Assembly: GCA_002842195.1 (NCBI GenBank) | Contig: PHCL01000076.1 | Span: 1 to 6,669, forward strand | DNA length: 6,669 bases | Origin: Betaproteobacteria bacterium HGW-Betaproteobacteria-20 | GTDB lineage: Bacteria > Pseudomonadota > Gammaproteobacteria > Burkholderiales > Methylophilaceae | Reading direction: 5' to 3' | Part shown: piece by piece, positions 1 through 5,790 of the stretch | How positions within the stretch are numbered: position 1 is the stretch's first letter | Layout: every line of letters starts with the position of its first letter | The notes under the pieces: model-generated | Seen by the model: only the letters and a program-made list of their open reading frames with translations | What the model was told of the DNA's origin: nothing | Databases searched by the model: none | Program-made: the position numbers and the translations under genes

Positions 1-1134
1 GGGCCAGTGATTTACGTTCCAGATGCTTCGCGCTCGGTCGCTGTGATGCAGTCCTTGCTTACCATCGACACGCGTGATGCATATCTTGCAGATATCAATA
101 CGGACTACGAAAAAGCGCGCACGCAACACGCTAATAAAAAAGGCGTACCTTTGCTGACGATTGCAGAAGCGCGTAAAAATAAAATGAAATTGCATTTTGA
201 TGGCGATAATGCACCCGTGAAGCCCAAATTTATTGGCCGCCGTGTGTTTAAGAACATTGATTTAAACTTAATCGCACAATATATTGATTGGTCGCCTTTC
301 TTTCAAACCTGGGATTTAGCCGGTAGCTACCCGGCGATTTTGAGTGACAAAGTAGTAGGTGATGCGGCGACTAAAGTATTCGCCGAAGCGCAGGCCATGC
401 TGAAAAAAATTATTGATGGTCGCTGGCTAACGGCCAACGGCGTTATTGCGCTTATGCCTGCCAATACCGTAAATGATGACGATATCGAAATTTACACCGA
501 TGAAACACGTAAACAAGTTGCCTTCACCTATTACGGCATGCGCCAACAAAGCGTAAAGCCCGTGATTGACGGTGTGCCGCGCCCCAATCAATGTTTAAGT
601 GACTTTATCGCGCCTAAAGGTTTAGCCGCAGATTATATTGGCTTGTTCGCCGTGACTGCAGGTTTAGGCATTGAAAAAATTGAAAAACGTTTTGCCGATG
701 CACATGATGACTATAGTGGCATTATGTTCAAAGGTCTCGCTGATCGCCTCGCCGAGGCCTTTGCCGAGTACATGCACGAACGTGTCCGCACAGATTTATG
801 GGGTTATACGGCAAATGAAAAGTTGCCAGTTGATGCACTGATTAAAGAAGCCTATCAAGGCATACGTCCTGCGCCTGGCTACCCCGCTTGCCCGGATCAT
901 ACTGTTAAAACTGATATGTTTAATCTGCTGCAATGCGATGAAATCGGCATGACGCTCACCGAATCATTTGCTATGCAACCGGCAGCGGCTGTTTCAGGGT
1001 TCTATTTTGCGCATCGAGACAGTAAATATTTCAGCGTAGATAAAATAGGCGAGGATCAATTGCTGGAGTTGGCAAAGCGCAGGCATTTACCTAAAGAATA
1101 TTTAGAGCGCTGGCTTGCGCCAAACTTATCTTAA
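1..1134 (+). CDS. metH: Cobalamin-dependent methionine synthase, C-terminal part (partial, 5' end outside window)
   Basis: This is the C-terminal end of MetH, which moves a methyl group from methyltetrahydrofolate via cobalamin to homocysteine to make methionine in the cytoplasm. The reading frame is open from base 1 (Gly-Pro before the GTG at 7), so the GTG is not a start; the upstream folate, homocysteine and cobalamin domains lie outside. The visible 377 codons cover the reactivation domain, which binds S-adenosylmethionine to re-methylate oxidised cobalamin. Evidence: the opening VYVPDASR-like segment, DWSPFFQTW, DDIEIYTDETR, LADRLAEAFAEYMHERVR, and the AdoMet-binding signature RPAPGYPACPDH (865-900). 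The end ERWLAPNLS matches the usual MetH C-terminus, so the 3' end is complete. The family is about 1,230 aa long. mpl follows after 21 bp in the same direction. Identification is by remembered similarity to E. coli MetH and is very secure. Confidence 0.96.
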   Translation, partial: GPVIYVPDASRSVAVMQSLLTIDTRDAYLADINTDYEKARTQHANKKGVPLLTIAEARKNKMKLHFDGDNAPVKPKFIGRRVFKNIDLNLIAQYIDWSPFFQTWDLAGSYPAILSDKVVGDAATKVFAEAQAMLKKIIDGRWLTANGVIALMPANTVNDDDIEIYTDETRKQVAFTYYGMRQQSVKPVIDGVPRPNQCLSDFIAPKGLAADYIGLFAVTAGLGIEKIEKRFADAHDDYSGIMFKGLADRLAEAFAEYMHERVRTDLWGYTANEKLPVDALIKEAYQGIRPAPGYPACPDHTVKTDMFNLLQCDEIGMTLTESFAMQPAAAVSGFYFAHRDSKYFSVDKIGEDQLLELAKRRHLPKEYLERWLAPNLS

Positions 1135-1155
1135 AAACAATTAGAATCAATTTAT

Positions 1156-2595
1156 ATGCACATTCATATTTTAGGTATTTGCGGTACGTTCATGGGCGGC
1201 ATCGCGGTGCTGGCCAAGCAGGCCGGGCATAGAGTCACAGGCTGTGATGCTAATGTTTACCCGCCGATGAGTACGCAACTCGAGGCGCAAGGCATTGAAC
1301 TTATTGAAGGCTATTCTGCCGAGCAAACCAAGCTGAATCCAGATATTTACGTGATTGGTAATGTCGTTTCGCGTGGCAATCCGTTGATGGAAGACGTTTT
1401 GAATCAAGGCTTACCGTATATCTCAGGCCCGCAATGGCTGGCAGAGAATGTATTGCAAGGTAAATGGGTGCTGGCTGTAGCGGGGACACATGGCAAAACT
1501 ACCACCTCATCGATGTTGGCGTGGATACTGGAATATGCAGGTTTAGCGCCTGGTTTTTTGATTGGCGGCGTGCCTGAAAACTTTGGGATTTCTGCGCGTT
1601 TGCCGCAAGTGCCGCCGCTTATGGTTCGACAAACTCACCACGAACGGAATAAAGAAGGTGTCGCCCGTCCTGAGCTTGTCGAAGGGTCACCATTTTTTGT
1701 GATTGAAGCCGATGAATACGATACGGCATTTTTCGATAAACGCTCCAAATTTGTGCATTATCGTCCGCGCACGGCGGTGCTGAATAATTTAGAATTTGAT
1801 CATGCCGATATATTTGAAGATTTAGCGGCGATTGAAAAACAATTCCACCATTTAGTGCGTACCGTGCCGCAACAAGGTTTAGTGGTAGTAAATGGTAAAG
1901 AAGCGAGTTTGCAGGCTGTCATAGATCAAGGCTGCTGGACACCAGTCGAGAAATTTGGCACAGATGCCGACTGGCAATCTGACAATGCTCAAGGCGACGG
2001 TGCTTTTGATGTGTACTACAAAGGTAAATTACAAGGTCATGTAGCTTGGAGCTTACTGGGTGAGCATAATCGCATGAATGCGCTGGCCAGCATTGCTGCC
2101 GCGCGTCATGCTGGAGTTGCTGTTGAAGTGAGTATTGCGGCGTTAACAGAATTTAAAAATGTAAAACGCCGTATGGAAATGCGCGGCATTGTGAATAACA
2201 TCACAGTTTATGATGATTTTGCACATCACCCTACGGCAATTAGCACAACGGTTGCAGGTTTGCGTAATAAAATTGGCAAGGCACGGATATTGGCGGTACT
2301 TGAGCCGCGTTCAAATACTATGAAACTTGGCGTGATGAAAAGCGCATTGCCAGCCAGTTTGGCAGAGGCGGATTTAGTTTTTTGCTACGGCGCAAATTTA
2401 GGTTGGGATGCTACAGCAGCGCTTGCTCCGATTAAGCACAAAGCCAACGTGTATGAAGATTTGAATATCATGGTAGCGGCAATTGCCCAGGCAGCAAAAC
2501 CAGGCGATTATGTTTTGGCAATGAGTAATGGCGGCTTTGGTGGTGTGCATCAAAAGATATTAGATGCGTTACGCGTTAAATTTCATATAGAGTAA
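1156..2595 (+). CDS. mpl: UDP-N-acetylmuramate:L-alanyl-gamma-D-glutamyl-meso-diaminopimelate ligase with an in-frame repeat insertion
   Basis: Mpl is a cytoplasmic Mur ligase that recycles murein tripeptide by joining it to UDP-MurNAc with ATP. The N-terminus HILGICGTFMGG is typical, followed by YPPMS near residue 36, the ATP-binding loop GTHGKTTT (residues 110-117), FFVIEADEYDTAFFDKRSKF (from about 180), NNLEFDHADIF, GEHNRMNA, and the C-terminal domain with YDDFAHHPT (D353, D354, H357, H358), EPRSNTMK and MSNGGFGG. The length is 479 aa against about 457 in E. coli. The excess lies at residues about 156-177, where a palindromic DNA repeat is translated between SARL and FFVIEADEYD; the frame is kept and no key motif is lost. 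The ATG start fits the family N-terminus, but I see no clear Shine-Dalgarno sequence in the 21-bp gap after metH. A TonB-like gene follows 3 bp after the stop. The product is probably functional, since the insertion falls in a loop of variable length. Confidence 0.96.
   Translation: MHIHILGICGTFMGGIAVLAKQAGHRVTGCDANVYPPMSTQLEAQGIELIEGYSAEQTKLNPDIYVIGNVVSRGNPLMEDVLNQGLPYISGPQWLAENVLQGKWVLAVAGTHGKTTTSSMLAWILEYAGLAPGFLIGGVPENFGISARLPQVPPLMVRQTHHERNKEGVARPELVEGSPFFVIEADEYDTAFFDKRSKFVHYRPRTAVLNNLEFDHADIFEDLAAIEKQFHHLVRTVPQQGLVVVNGKEASLQAVIDQGCWTPVEKFGTDADWQSDNAQGDGAFDVYYKGKLQGHVAWSLLGEHNRMNALASIAAARHAGVAVEVSIAALTEFKNVKRRMEMRGIVNNITVYDDFAHHPTAISTTVAGLRNKIGKARILAVLEPRSNTMKLGVMKSALPASLAEADLVFCYGANLGWDATAALAPIKHKANVYEDLNIMVAAIAQAAKPGDYVLAMSNGGFGGVHQKILDALRVKFHIE
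1623..1685 (+). repeat. Dispersed-type imperfect palindromic repeat inserted in frame within mpl
   Basis: The left arm at 1625-1647 begins TTCGACAAACTCACCACG; the right arm at 1661-1683 is its imperfect inverse. Of 23 facing positions 17 are complementary, including an unbroken 8-bp outer stem TTCGACAA/TTGTCGAA (1625-1632 with 1676-1683), then CTCA/TGAG and ACG/CGT. The 13-nt loop is 1648-1660. There is a CC/CC internal mismatch near the middle. The right arm read in reverse (TTCGACAAGCTCAGGACGGG) is a form I recognise from memory as a very common dispersed palindrome in many proteobacterial genomes, and its translation (VRQTHHER then ARPELVEG) is the equally familiar peptide of that repeat. 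Homologous Mpl proteins lack this segment. No target-site duplication is evident. Copy number in this genome cannot be judged from the window. Confidence 0.88.
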
Positions 2596-2598
2596 AAT

Positions 2599-3591
2599 TT
2601 GGCTAATAAACTTAAAGAGGTGGAAACCAAAGCGTTGGCCTCGCTTATTGTAAAGTTAAAAACAATGAGCGTGATGGCGATTGCGCTTTGGGTTTCAATT
2701 CTGGTACATGCCTTATTGTTGAGCATTCACTTTGAACCAGACCTTAAAAAGTTTGCAGATAATCTGCCTACTTTAGAAGTGATGCTGGTGAATGCTAAAA
2801 CTAGTACTACGCCAGACAAGGCGGATGTGCTGGCACAGGCTAATTTAGATCGTGGTGGCAATACTGATCAAAATAGGCAAATGAAGACGGCATTGCCGGC
2901 CATTAAACAGCAAAAAGCAGAATTTACAGTTAAGCCGATGGCTGAAGCAAACGCGAGTAAAAAAGCGGCCAAAATAGCTGAAGAAACCAAGGAACAAAAG
3001 CATGTGGCTGCGCTTGAAAAGCAAGCGCAGGAATTGATGACGCAACTAAAAACCACCAATAGAGTGGAGTCTCAGCCTGTACAAAAAACCACGGACAAGG
3101 AAACAACTGATGTTGAGCGTCAGGAAACACCTGGCAAAACGTTTAACATGCAGGATTTGACTGCTACGGCACTAGAGATGGATAGGCTGGAAGCGCTGAT
3201 TTCCAAGCAGCAGGATGACTATCAGAAACGGCCAAAACGTAAATTTATCGGCGCCCGTGCCAAAGAATATAAATACGCACTTTATGTGGAAGCCTGGCGC
3301 CAAAAAGTAGAAAAAGTAGGTAACCTCAATTATCCGGAAGAGGCGAAAAACCTGAAAATGTATGGTCAGTTACAACTGACGGTGTCTATTAAAGCGGATG
3401 GCTATATTGAGGCGATTGAGCTTAATCGCAGCTCCGGCCATAAAGTACTGGATGATGCCGCAAAACGTATTGTGAGATTAGGTGAGCCTTATGCGCGGTT
3501 TCCGGATGATGTGCGCAATGAAGTTGATATTTTGAGTATTACACGGACATGGACCTTTACCAAGGAAGACAGCCTGGCCACCGGCGACTGA
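2599..3591 (+). CDS. TonB/TolA-like energy transducer protein (TonB family C-terminal domain)
   Basis: Probably a TonB-family protein that spans the inner membrane once and passes proton-motive energy from an ExbB/ExbD-type motor to outer-membrane partners. Residues about 24-43 (numbered from the TTG) form one membrane helix containing Ser33-x3-His37, the spacing of the functionally important S-x3-H in the TonB helix. Residues about 50-130 are periplasmic linker. Residues 130-215 are rich in Lys, Gln and Glu, TolA-like and probably helical or coiled, without the Pro-Lys/Pro-Glu repeats of classical TonB. From about 213 comes RKFIGARAKEY and then a TonB C-terminal domain (about 243-322) with NYPEEAK, YGQLQLTVSIKADG, NRSSGHKVLDDAA and a final TRTWTF. 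The start is uncertain: TTG at 2599 lies 3 bp after the mpl stop with a weak GAG upstream; TTG 2635 follows AGAGGTGG; ATG 2665 is just before the helix and has no good ribosome site. No exbB/exbD is nearby, so it likely uses a motor encoded elsewhere. Confidence 0.88.
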   Translation: MANKLKEVETKALASLIVKLKTMSVMAIALWVSILVHALLLSIHFEPDLKKFADNLPTLEVMLVNAKTSTTPDKADVLAQANLDRGGNTDQNRQMKTALPAIKQQKAEFTVKPMAEANASKKAAKIAEETKEQKHVAALEKQAQELMTQLKTTNRVESQPVQKTTDKETTDVERQETPGKTFNMQDLTATALEMDRLEALISKQQDDYQKRPKRKFIGARAKEYKYALYVEAWRQKVEKVGNLNYPEEAKNLKMYGQLQLTVSIKADGYIEAIELNRSSGHKVLDDAAKRIVRLGEPYARFPDDVRNEVDILSITRTWTFTKEDSLATGD

Positions 3592-3602
3592 TTCAGCTGG
3601 AA

Positions 3603-3654
3603 AATCGCAATGCCTTGCATAAACTTCTCCTAGGCGTACTAATCGTATTGCCTT
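3603..3654. repeat. Short direct repeat pair in the gap after the TonB-like gene
   Basis: Two near-identical 14-mers, AATCGCAATGCCTT (3603-3616) and AATCGTATTGCCTT (3641-3654), lie 38 bp apart and differ at two positions. They sit downstream of the TonB-like stop and upstream of the ferredoxin promoter candidate. They could be a paired binding site, a remnant of a duplicated segment, or chance. No function is assigned. Confidence 0.4.
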
Positions 3655-3658
3655 CGGT

Positions 3659-3690
3659 CCGCTTCCCTGATTGTTAAAATTCTGAAGCGG
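3659..3690 (+). other. Inverted repeat CCGCTTC/GAAGCGG upstream of the ferredoxin gene
   Basis: CCGCTTC at 3659-3665 and GAAGCGG at 3684-3690 are a perfect 7-bp inverted repeat with an 18-nt spacer. No T-run follows on either strand, so it does not look like a factor-independent terminator. The spacer contains the candidate -35 box and the right arm lies just before the candidate -10 box, so it could be an operator over the ferredoxin promoter or a weak 3'-end hairpin for the metH-mpl-tonB transcript. Confidence 0.4.
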
Positions 3691-3698
3691 CGTATTAT
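3671..3698 (+). promoter_or_regulatory. Candidate sigma70 promoter for the ferredoxin gene
   Basis: TTGTTA (3671-3676, four of six matches to TTGACA) and TATTAT (3693-3698, five of six matches to TATAAT) are separated by 16 bp. Transcription would start near 3705, giving a leader of about 13 nt before the ATG at 3718. The leader has only a weak AAAGA as a possible ribosome site. Confidence 0.5.
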
Positions 3699-3717
3699 CA
3701 ATAAAAGACAACAAACA

Positions 3718-4029
3718 ATGACTAACTACTTTCAGCATCATGTATTTTTCTGCCTGAATCAACGTGAAAATGGTGAAGCGTGTTGCATGGAAAAAGGCGC
3801 AGAAGCCGCATTTGACTACATGAAAGCACGCATTAAAAAATTAGGCCTAAACGGGGAAGGCAAGGTGCGCGTTAATCGCGCCGGCTGTTTTGATCGGTGT
3901 GGTGAAGGGCCATTATTGGTGGTTTATCCGCAAGCCATTTGGTACACGTTTATTGATAATGACGATATTAATGAGATTATTGAAAGTCATTTAATCCATG
4001 GCAAAGTGGTTGAAAGATTAGTGGTTTAG
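3718..4029 (+). CDS. Thioredoxin-like [2Fe-2S] ferredoxin
   Basis: A 103-aa cytoplasmic protein of the (2Fe-2S) ferredoxin group with a thioredoxin-like fold, related to Shethna-type ferredoxins and the NuoE C-terminal domain. It should carry electrons through a [2Fe-2S] cluster; the redox partner is unknown. Four Cys in the family pattern are visible: C12 (HHVFFCLNQR), C22 or C23 (GEACC), then C57 and C61 (AGCFDRCGEGP). The doubled Cys at 22/23 leaves open which is the second ligand; C23 fits my memory of the family better. The remainder, with PLLVVYP, WYTF and a final acidic helix then GKVVERLVV, agrees with full-length relatives, so it is complete. It has its own candidate promoter 20-47 bp upstream of the ATG and stands alone: the preceding gene ends 126 bp earlier and the next gene is convergent. 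The family call is secure, the physiological role is not. Confidence 0.9.
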   Translation: MTNYFQHHVFFCLNQRENGEACCMEKGAEAAFDYMKARIKKLGLNGEGKVRVNRAGCFDRCGEGPLLVVYPQAIWYTFIDNDDINEIIESHLIHGKVVERLVV

Positions 4030-4046
4030 GGTTTAAAGATAAACAC

Positions 4047-4067
4047 CTGCTGAATGTCATTCAGCAG
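4047..4067. terminator. Perfect 9-bp hairpin between convergent genes, candidate terminator
   Basis: CTGCTGAAT (4047-4055) and ATTCAGCAG (4059-4067) form a perfect 9-bp stem with a 3-nt loop, 17 bp after the ferredoxin stop. On the + strand no T-run follows (TCAGGTTAAAG). On the - strand the hairpin is followed by GTGTTTATCTTT, a weak U-rich tract, so it may better serve the nadA-HIT transcript arriving from the right. The location between convergent genes supports a shared 3'-end or stabilising hairpin, but neither side is a textbook factor-independent terminator. Confidence 0.5.
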
Positions 4068-4125
4068 TCAGGTTAAAGCTGAGTTTAGCTAAATTTTCCA
4101 CATTAAGTCTACGAGAGAAAATCAG

Positions 4126-4162
4126 TGCCCTGAGACCCTTTATTTATAAGGCTTGCAGGGCA
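4126..4162. other. Second stem-loop in the convergent intergenic gap
   Basis: TGCCCTG (4126-4132) pairs with CAGGGCA (4156-4162), and within the 23-nt loop CCTT (4137-4140) can pair with AAGG (4148-4151) around a 7-nt AT-rich loop. On the - strand it is followed by a T-containing stretch (CTGATTTTCTC), so it may be a weak terminator about 50-80 bp after the HIT gene stop. The rest of the 180-bp gap is AT-rich without a convincing reading frame. Confidence 0.4.
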
Positions 4163-4209
4163 GCACCAATGAAAGCATGTTAAATGTTGAATTAACTAGA
4201 TGGCCAAGG

Positions 4210-4629
4210 TCATTGTATATGGGCTTTTATTTTATCAGCCAGCGTTAATTTAACAACATCATTCAGCGGCTCAAACTCAGTTTCACGTAGCGCTTCGCTC
4301 CAATGTGAATTAGGAAAATGTTTGTCATTTTCAAAGCGTGGAATGATGTGCCAATGTATATGCGGCGTTTTGTTGCCTAAACTGGCAAGGTTGATTTTAT
4401 CTGGATTCAGAATTTCTCTGAGGGCTGTTTCTACGGCAAACACAACCTGCATCATCCGAACTCGTTGCGGGGCTTGTAAATCAGACATTTCTTTGATGTG
4501 TGCGAGTAATTCAACGCGACAATAAGCCGGATAATCAACATCATTTAGTAACACCACGCGACAAAAATCATCTTGCCAGAGGGTTTCATGAGGGCTTGGC
4601 TGGCATAGTGGGCATGCTTCTTTACTCAT
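4210..4629 (-). CDS. HIT-family nucleotide hydrolase/transferase (histidine triad protein)
   Basis: A 139-aa HIT-domain protein, a superfamily whose members cleave or transfer nucleotides from dinucleoside polyphosphates, aminoacyl- or amide-nucleotides. The exact substrate cannot be told. The histidine triad is intact: H90-I-H92-W-H94-I-I then PRF, with H92 expected to be the nucleophile. Upstream are the usual beta-strand residues RVVLLND, YPAYCRVEL and the helix with MMQVVFAVETALREI; NLASLGNKTPH leads into the triad. The N-terminal CPLC pair (C6, C9) occurs in many HIT proteins and could bind metal, but no clear partner pair is visible. The ATG lies one base after the nadA stop codon (TAA-A-ATG) with no good Shine-Dalgarno sequence, suggesting translational coupling to nadA. 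Whether it serves NAD metabolism is only suggested by this linkage. Confidence 0.93.
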   Translation of the reverse strand: MSKEACPLCQPSPHETLWQDDFCRVVLLNDVDYPAYCRVELLAHIKEMSDLQAPQRVRMMQVVFAVETALREILNPDKINLASLGNKTPHIHWHIIPRFENDKHFPNSHWSEALRETEFEPLNDVVKLTLADKIKAHIQ

Positions 4630-4630
4630 T

Positions 4631-5728
4631 TTAAGAAGCTGCCAGCATGCGCTCTAAGGTCAGTTTGGCTAATTTAGCCTCATGTGCAGGTACTTTAATT
4701 TGATTCACAACTTTACCTTCAACCAGGTTTTCCAGCACCCAGGCTAAATGCTGCGGGTCTATGCGCGCCATGGTGGAGCATTCGCATACCACGTGGCTCA
4801 TAAACTGTACCAGTTTGCCCTGCGGTTTCATTTGTTCTGCTAAACGATTCACCAGATTCAGCTCGGTACCCACCAGCCATTTTGTGTTGGCAGGCGCTTC
4901 GCTCACGGTTTTGAGAATGTATTCGGTGGATCCTACATAATCAGAATTCAAACACACTTCATATGGCGCTTCCGGGTGAGAAATCACAATGCCATCGGGA
5001 TGTTCTGCACGGAATTTGGTGATATTTTGCAGGCGAAACATTTGATGCACCGCGCAATGACCTTTCCACAAAAGGATTTTGGCATTTTTGATTTGCGCTT
5101 CGGTCAAGCCGCCCATCGGCTGGTCCGGATCCCAAATCGGCATTTGCTCAAGAGGAATACCCATTTTATGCCCGCTCCAGCGGCCCAAGTTCTGATCCGG
5201 GAAAAACAATACTTTTTCGCGCTGTTTAAAACTCCATTCAAGGATTTTTGGCGCGTTAGTGCTGGTGCAAACAATGCCGCCGTGCTCACCGCAAAAGGCT
5301 TTTAAATCAGCCGCTGAGTTAATGTATGTTACTGGTGTGATGGTTTCGTCAAAATCAAGCACTTTGCTTAGCTCGCGATAGCTACGCTCTACTTTCGCCA
5401 AGTTCGCCATGTCTGCCATGGAGCAGCCGGCGGCCAAGTCCGGCAGTATGGCAATTTGGTCTGGACGGCTTAAAATATCAGCCACTTCTGCCATAAAATG
5501 CACGCCTAAAAATACAATAAACTCAGCATCCAGAGTCTCACAATAACGTGCCAGTTTAAGTGAATCTCCTGTGTAATCAGCATGGCGGTACACGCCTTCA
5601 GTCTGGTAATGGTGGCCTAAAATCACTAAACGAGAGCCGAGTTTTTCTTTTGCGGCAATAATGCGTTGCTGGCAATCTGTGTCGTCAGTTGCCTGATATT
5701 TTTCAAATTTTATCGGTGATACTTGCAT
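4631..5728 (-). CDS. nadA: Quinolinate synthase A, long form
   Basis: NadA condenses iminoaspartate with dihydroxyacetone phosphate to quinolinate, the aromatic precursor of NAD, using an oxygen-sensitive [4Fe-4S] cluster in the cytoplasm. Three cluster ligands are visible: C102 (LAAGCSMADM), C225 (WKGHCAVHQMF) and C317 (CECSTMARI, taking the second Cys as ligand because it aligns with the CPNM position of other NadA types). Substrate-site motifs include ILGHHYQ (36-42), DYTGDSLKLAR (51-61), GVHFMAE (75-81), TSTNAP, FPDQNLGR (176-183), SHPEAPYEV and GSTEYI. At 365 aa it is longer than E. coli NadA (347 aa), partly through the PIWDPDQPMGG segment before C225; this is the long type I associate with betaproteobacteria and cyanobacteria. 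The ATG at 5728 is preceded by AGGA (12 nt away). The HIT gene follows one base after the stop, so the two are probably one operon. nadB and nadC are not in the window. Confidence 0.96.
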   Translation of the reverse strand: MQVSPIKFEKYQATDDTDCQQRIIAAKEKLGSRLVILGHHYQTEGVYRHADYTGDSLKLARYCETLDAEFIVFLGVHFMAEVADILSRPDQIAILPDLAAGCSMADMANLAKVERSYRELSKVLDFDETITPVTYINSAADLKAFCGEHGGIVCTSTNAPKILEWSFKQREKVLFFPDQNLGRWSGHKMGIPLEQMPIWDPDQPMGGLTEAQIKNAKILLWKGHCAVHQMFRLQNITKFRAEHPDGIVISHPEAPYEVCLNSDYVGSTEYILKTVSEAPANTKWLVGTELNLVNRLAEQMKPQGKLVQFMSHVVCECSTMARIDPQHLAWVLENLVEGKVVNQIKVPAHEAKLAKLTLERMLAAS

Positions 5729-5740
5729 ATGCTTTATTCG

Positions 5741-5744
5741 TCCT
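5741..5744 (-). promoter_or_regulatory. nadA: Candidate Shine-Dalgarno site for nadA
   Basis: AGGA on the - strand lies 12 nt before the nadA ATG, slightly long but the only purine-rich match nearby. A second TAAGGA copy lies 18 bp further upstream (around 5759-5764), inside a tandem repeat of GTTTTA(A)GGA. Confidence 0.5.
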
Positions 5745-5770
5745 AAAACCGTTATTTGTCCTTAAAACTC

Positions 5771-5790
5771 AACAAATACTGCGTATTGTT
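5771..5790. promoter_or_regulatory. Imperfect inverted repeat upstream of nadA, possible operator
   Basis: AACAAATAC (5771-5779) and GTATTGTT (5783-5790) are inverted copies around TGC, allowing one bulged A: AATAC/GTATT pairs perfectly and AAC/GTT outside it. The centre is about 53 bp before the nadA ATG, a sensible place for a repressor site, but I could not fix a convincing promoter around it. The 146-bp gap (5729-5874) otherwise shows no gene and no clear terminator for nudB. Confidence 0.35.

Noticed and set aside
7..9. GTG at position 7 as a start codon for the first gene
   Set aside because: The frame is open through base 1 and the sequence is the interior of MetH, so this is a truncated gene, not a short one.
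1623..1685. The mpl palindrome as an intrinsic terminator or CRISPR-like repeat
   Set aside because: It occurs once here, has no downstream U-run and is translated in frame with intact Mpl domains on both sides, so neither reading fits.
2845..3130. Three overlapping minus-strand frames of 63-66 codons opposite the TonB linker
   Set aside because: The Lys/Gln/Glu-rich linker read backwards gives Phe/Leu/Cys-rich frames as an artefact of codon composition; no start signals or family match.
3478..3762. 94-codon minus-strand frame across the TonB 3' end, the gap and the ferredoxin start
   Set aside because: It overlaps two well-supported genes on the other strand, matches no family I know, and its composition looks like a shadow frame.
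4976..5305. 109-codon plus-strand frame inside nadA
   Set aside because: It is antisense to the conserved nadA core containing the C225 ligand; no independent support.
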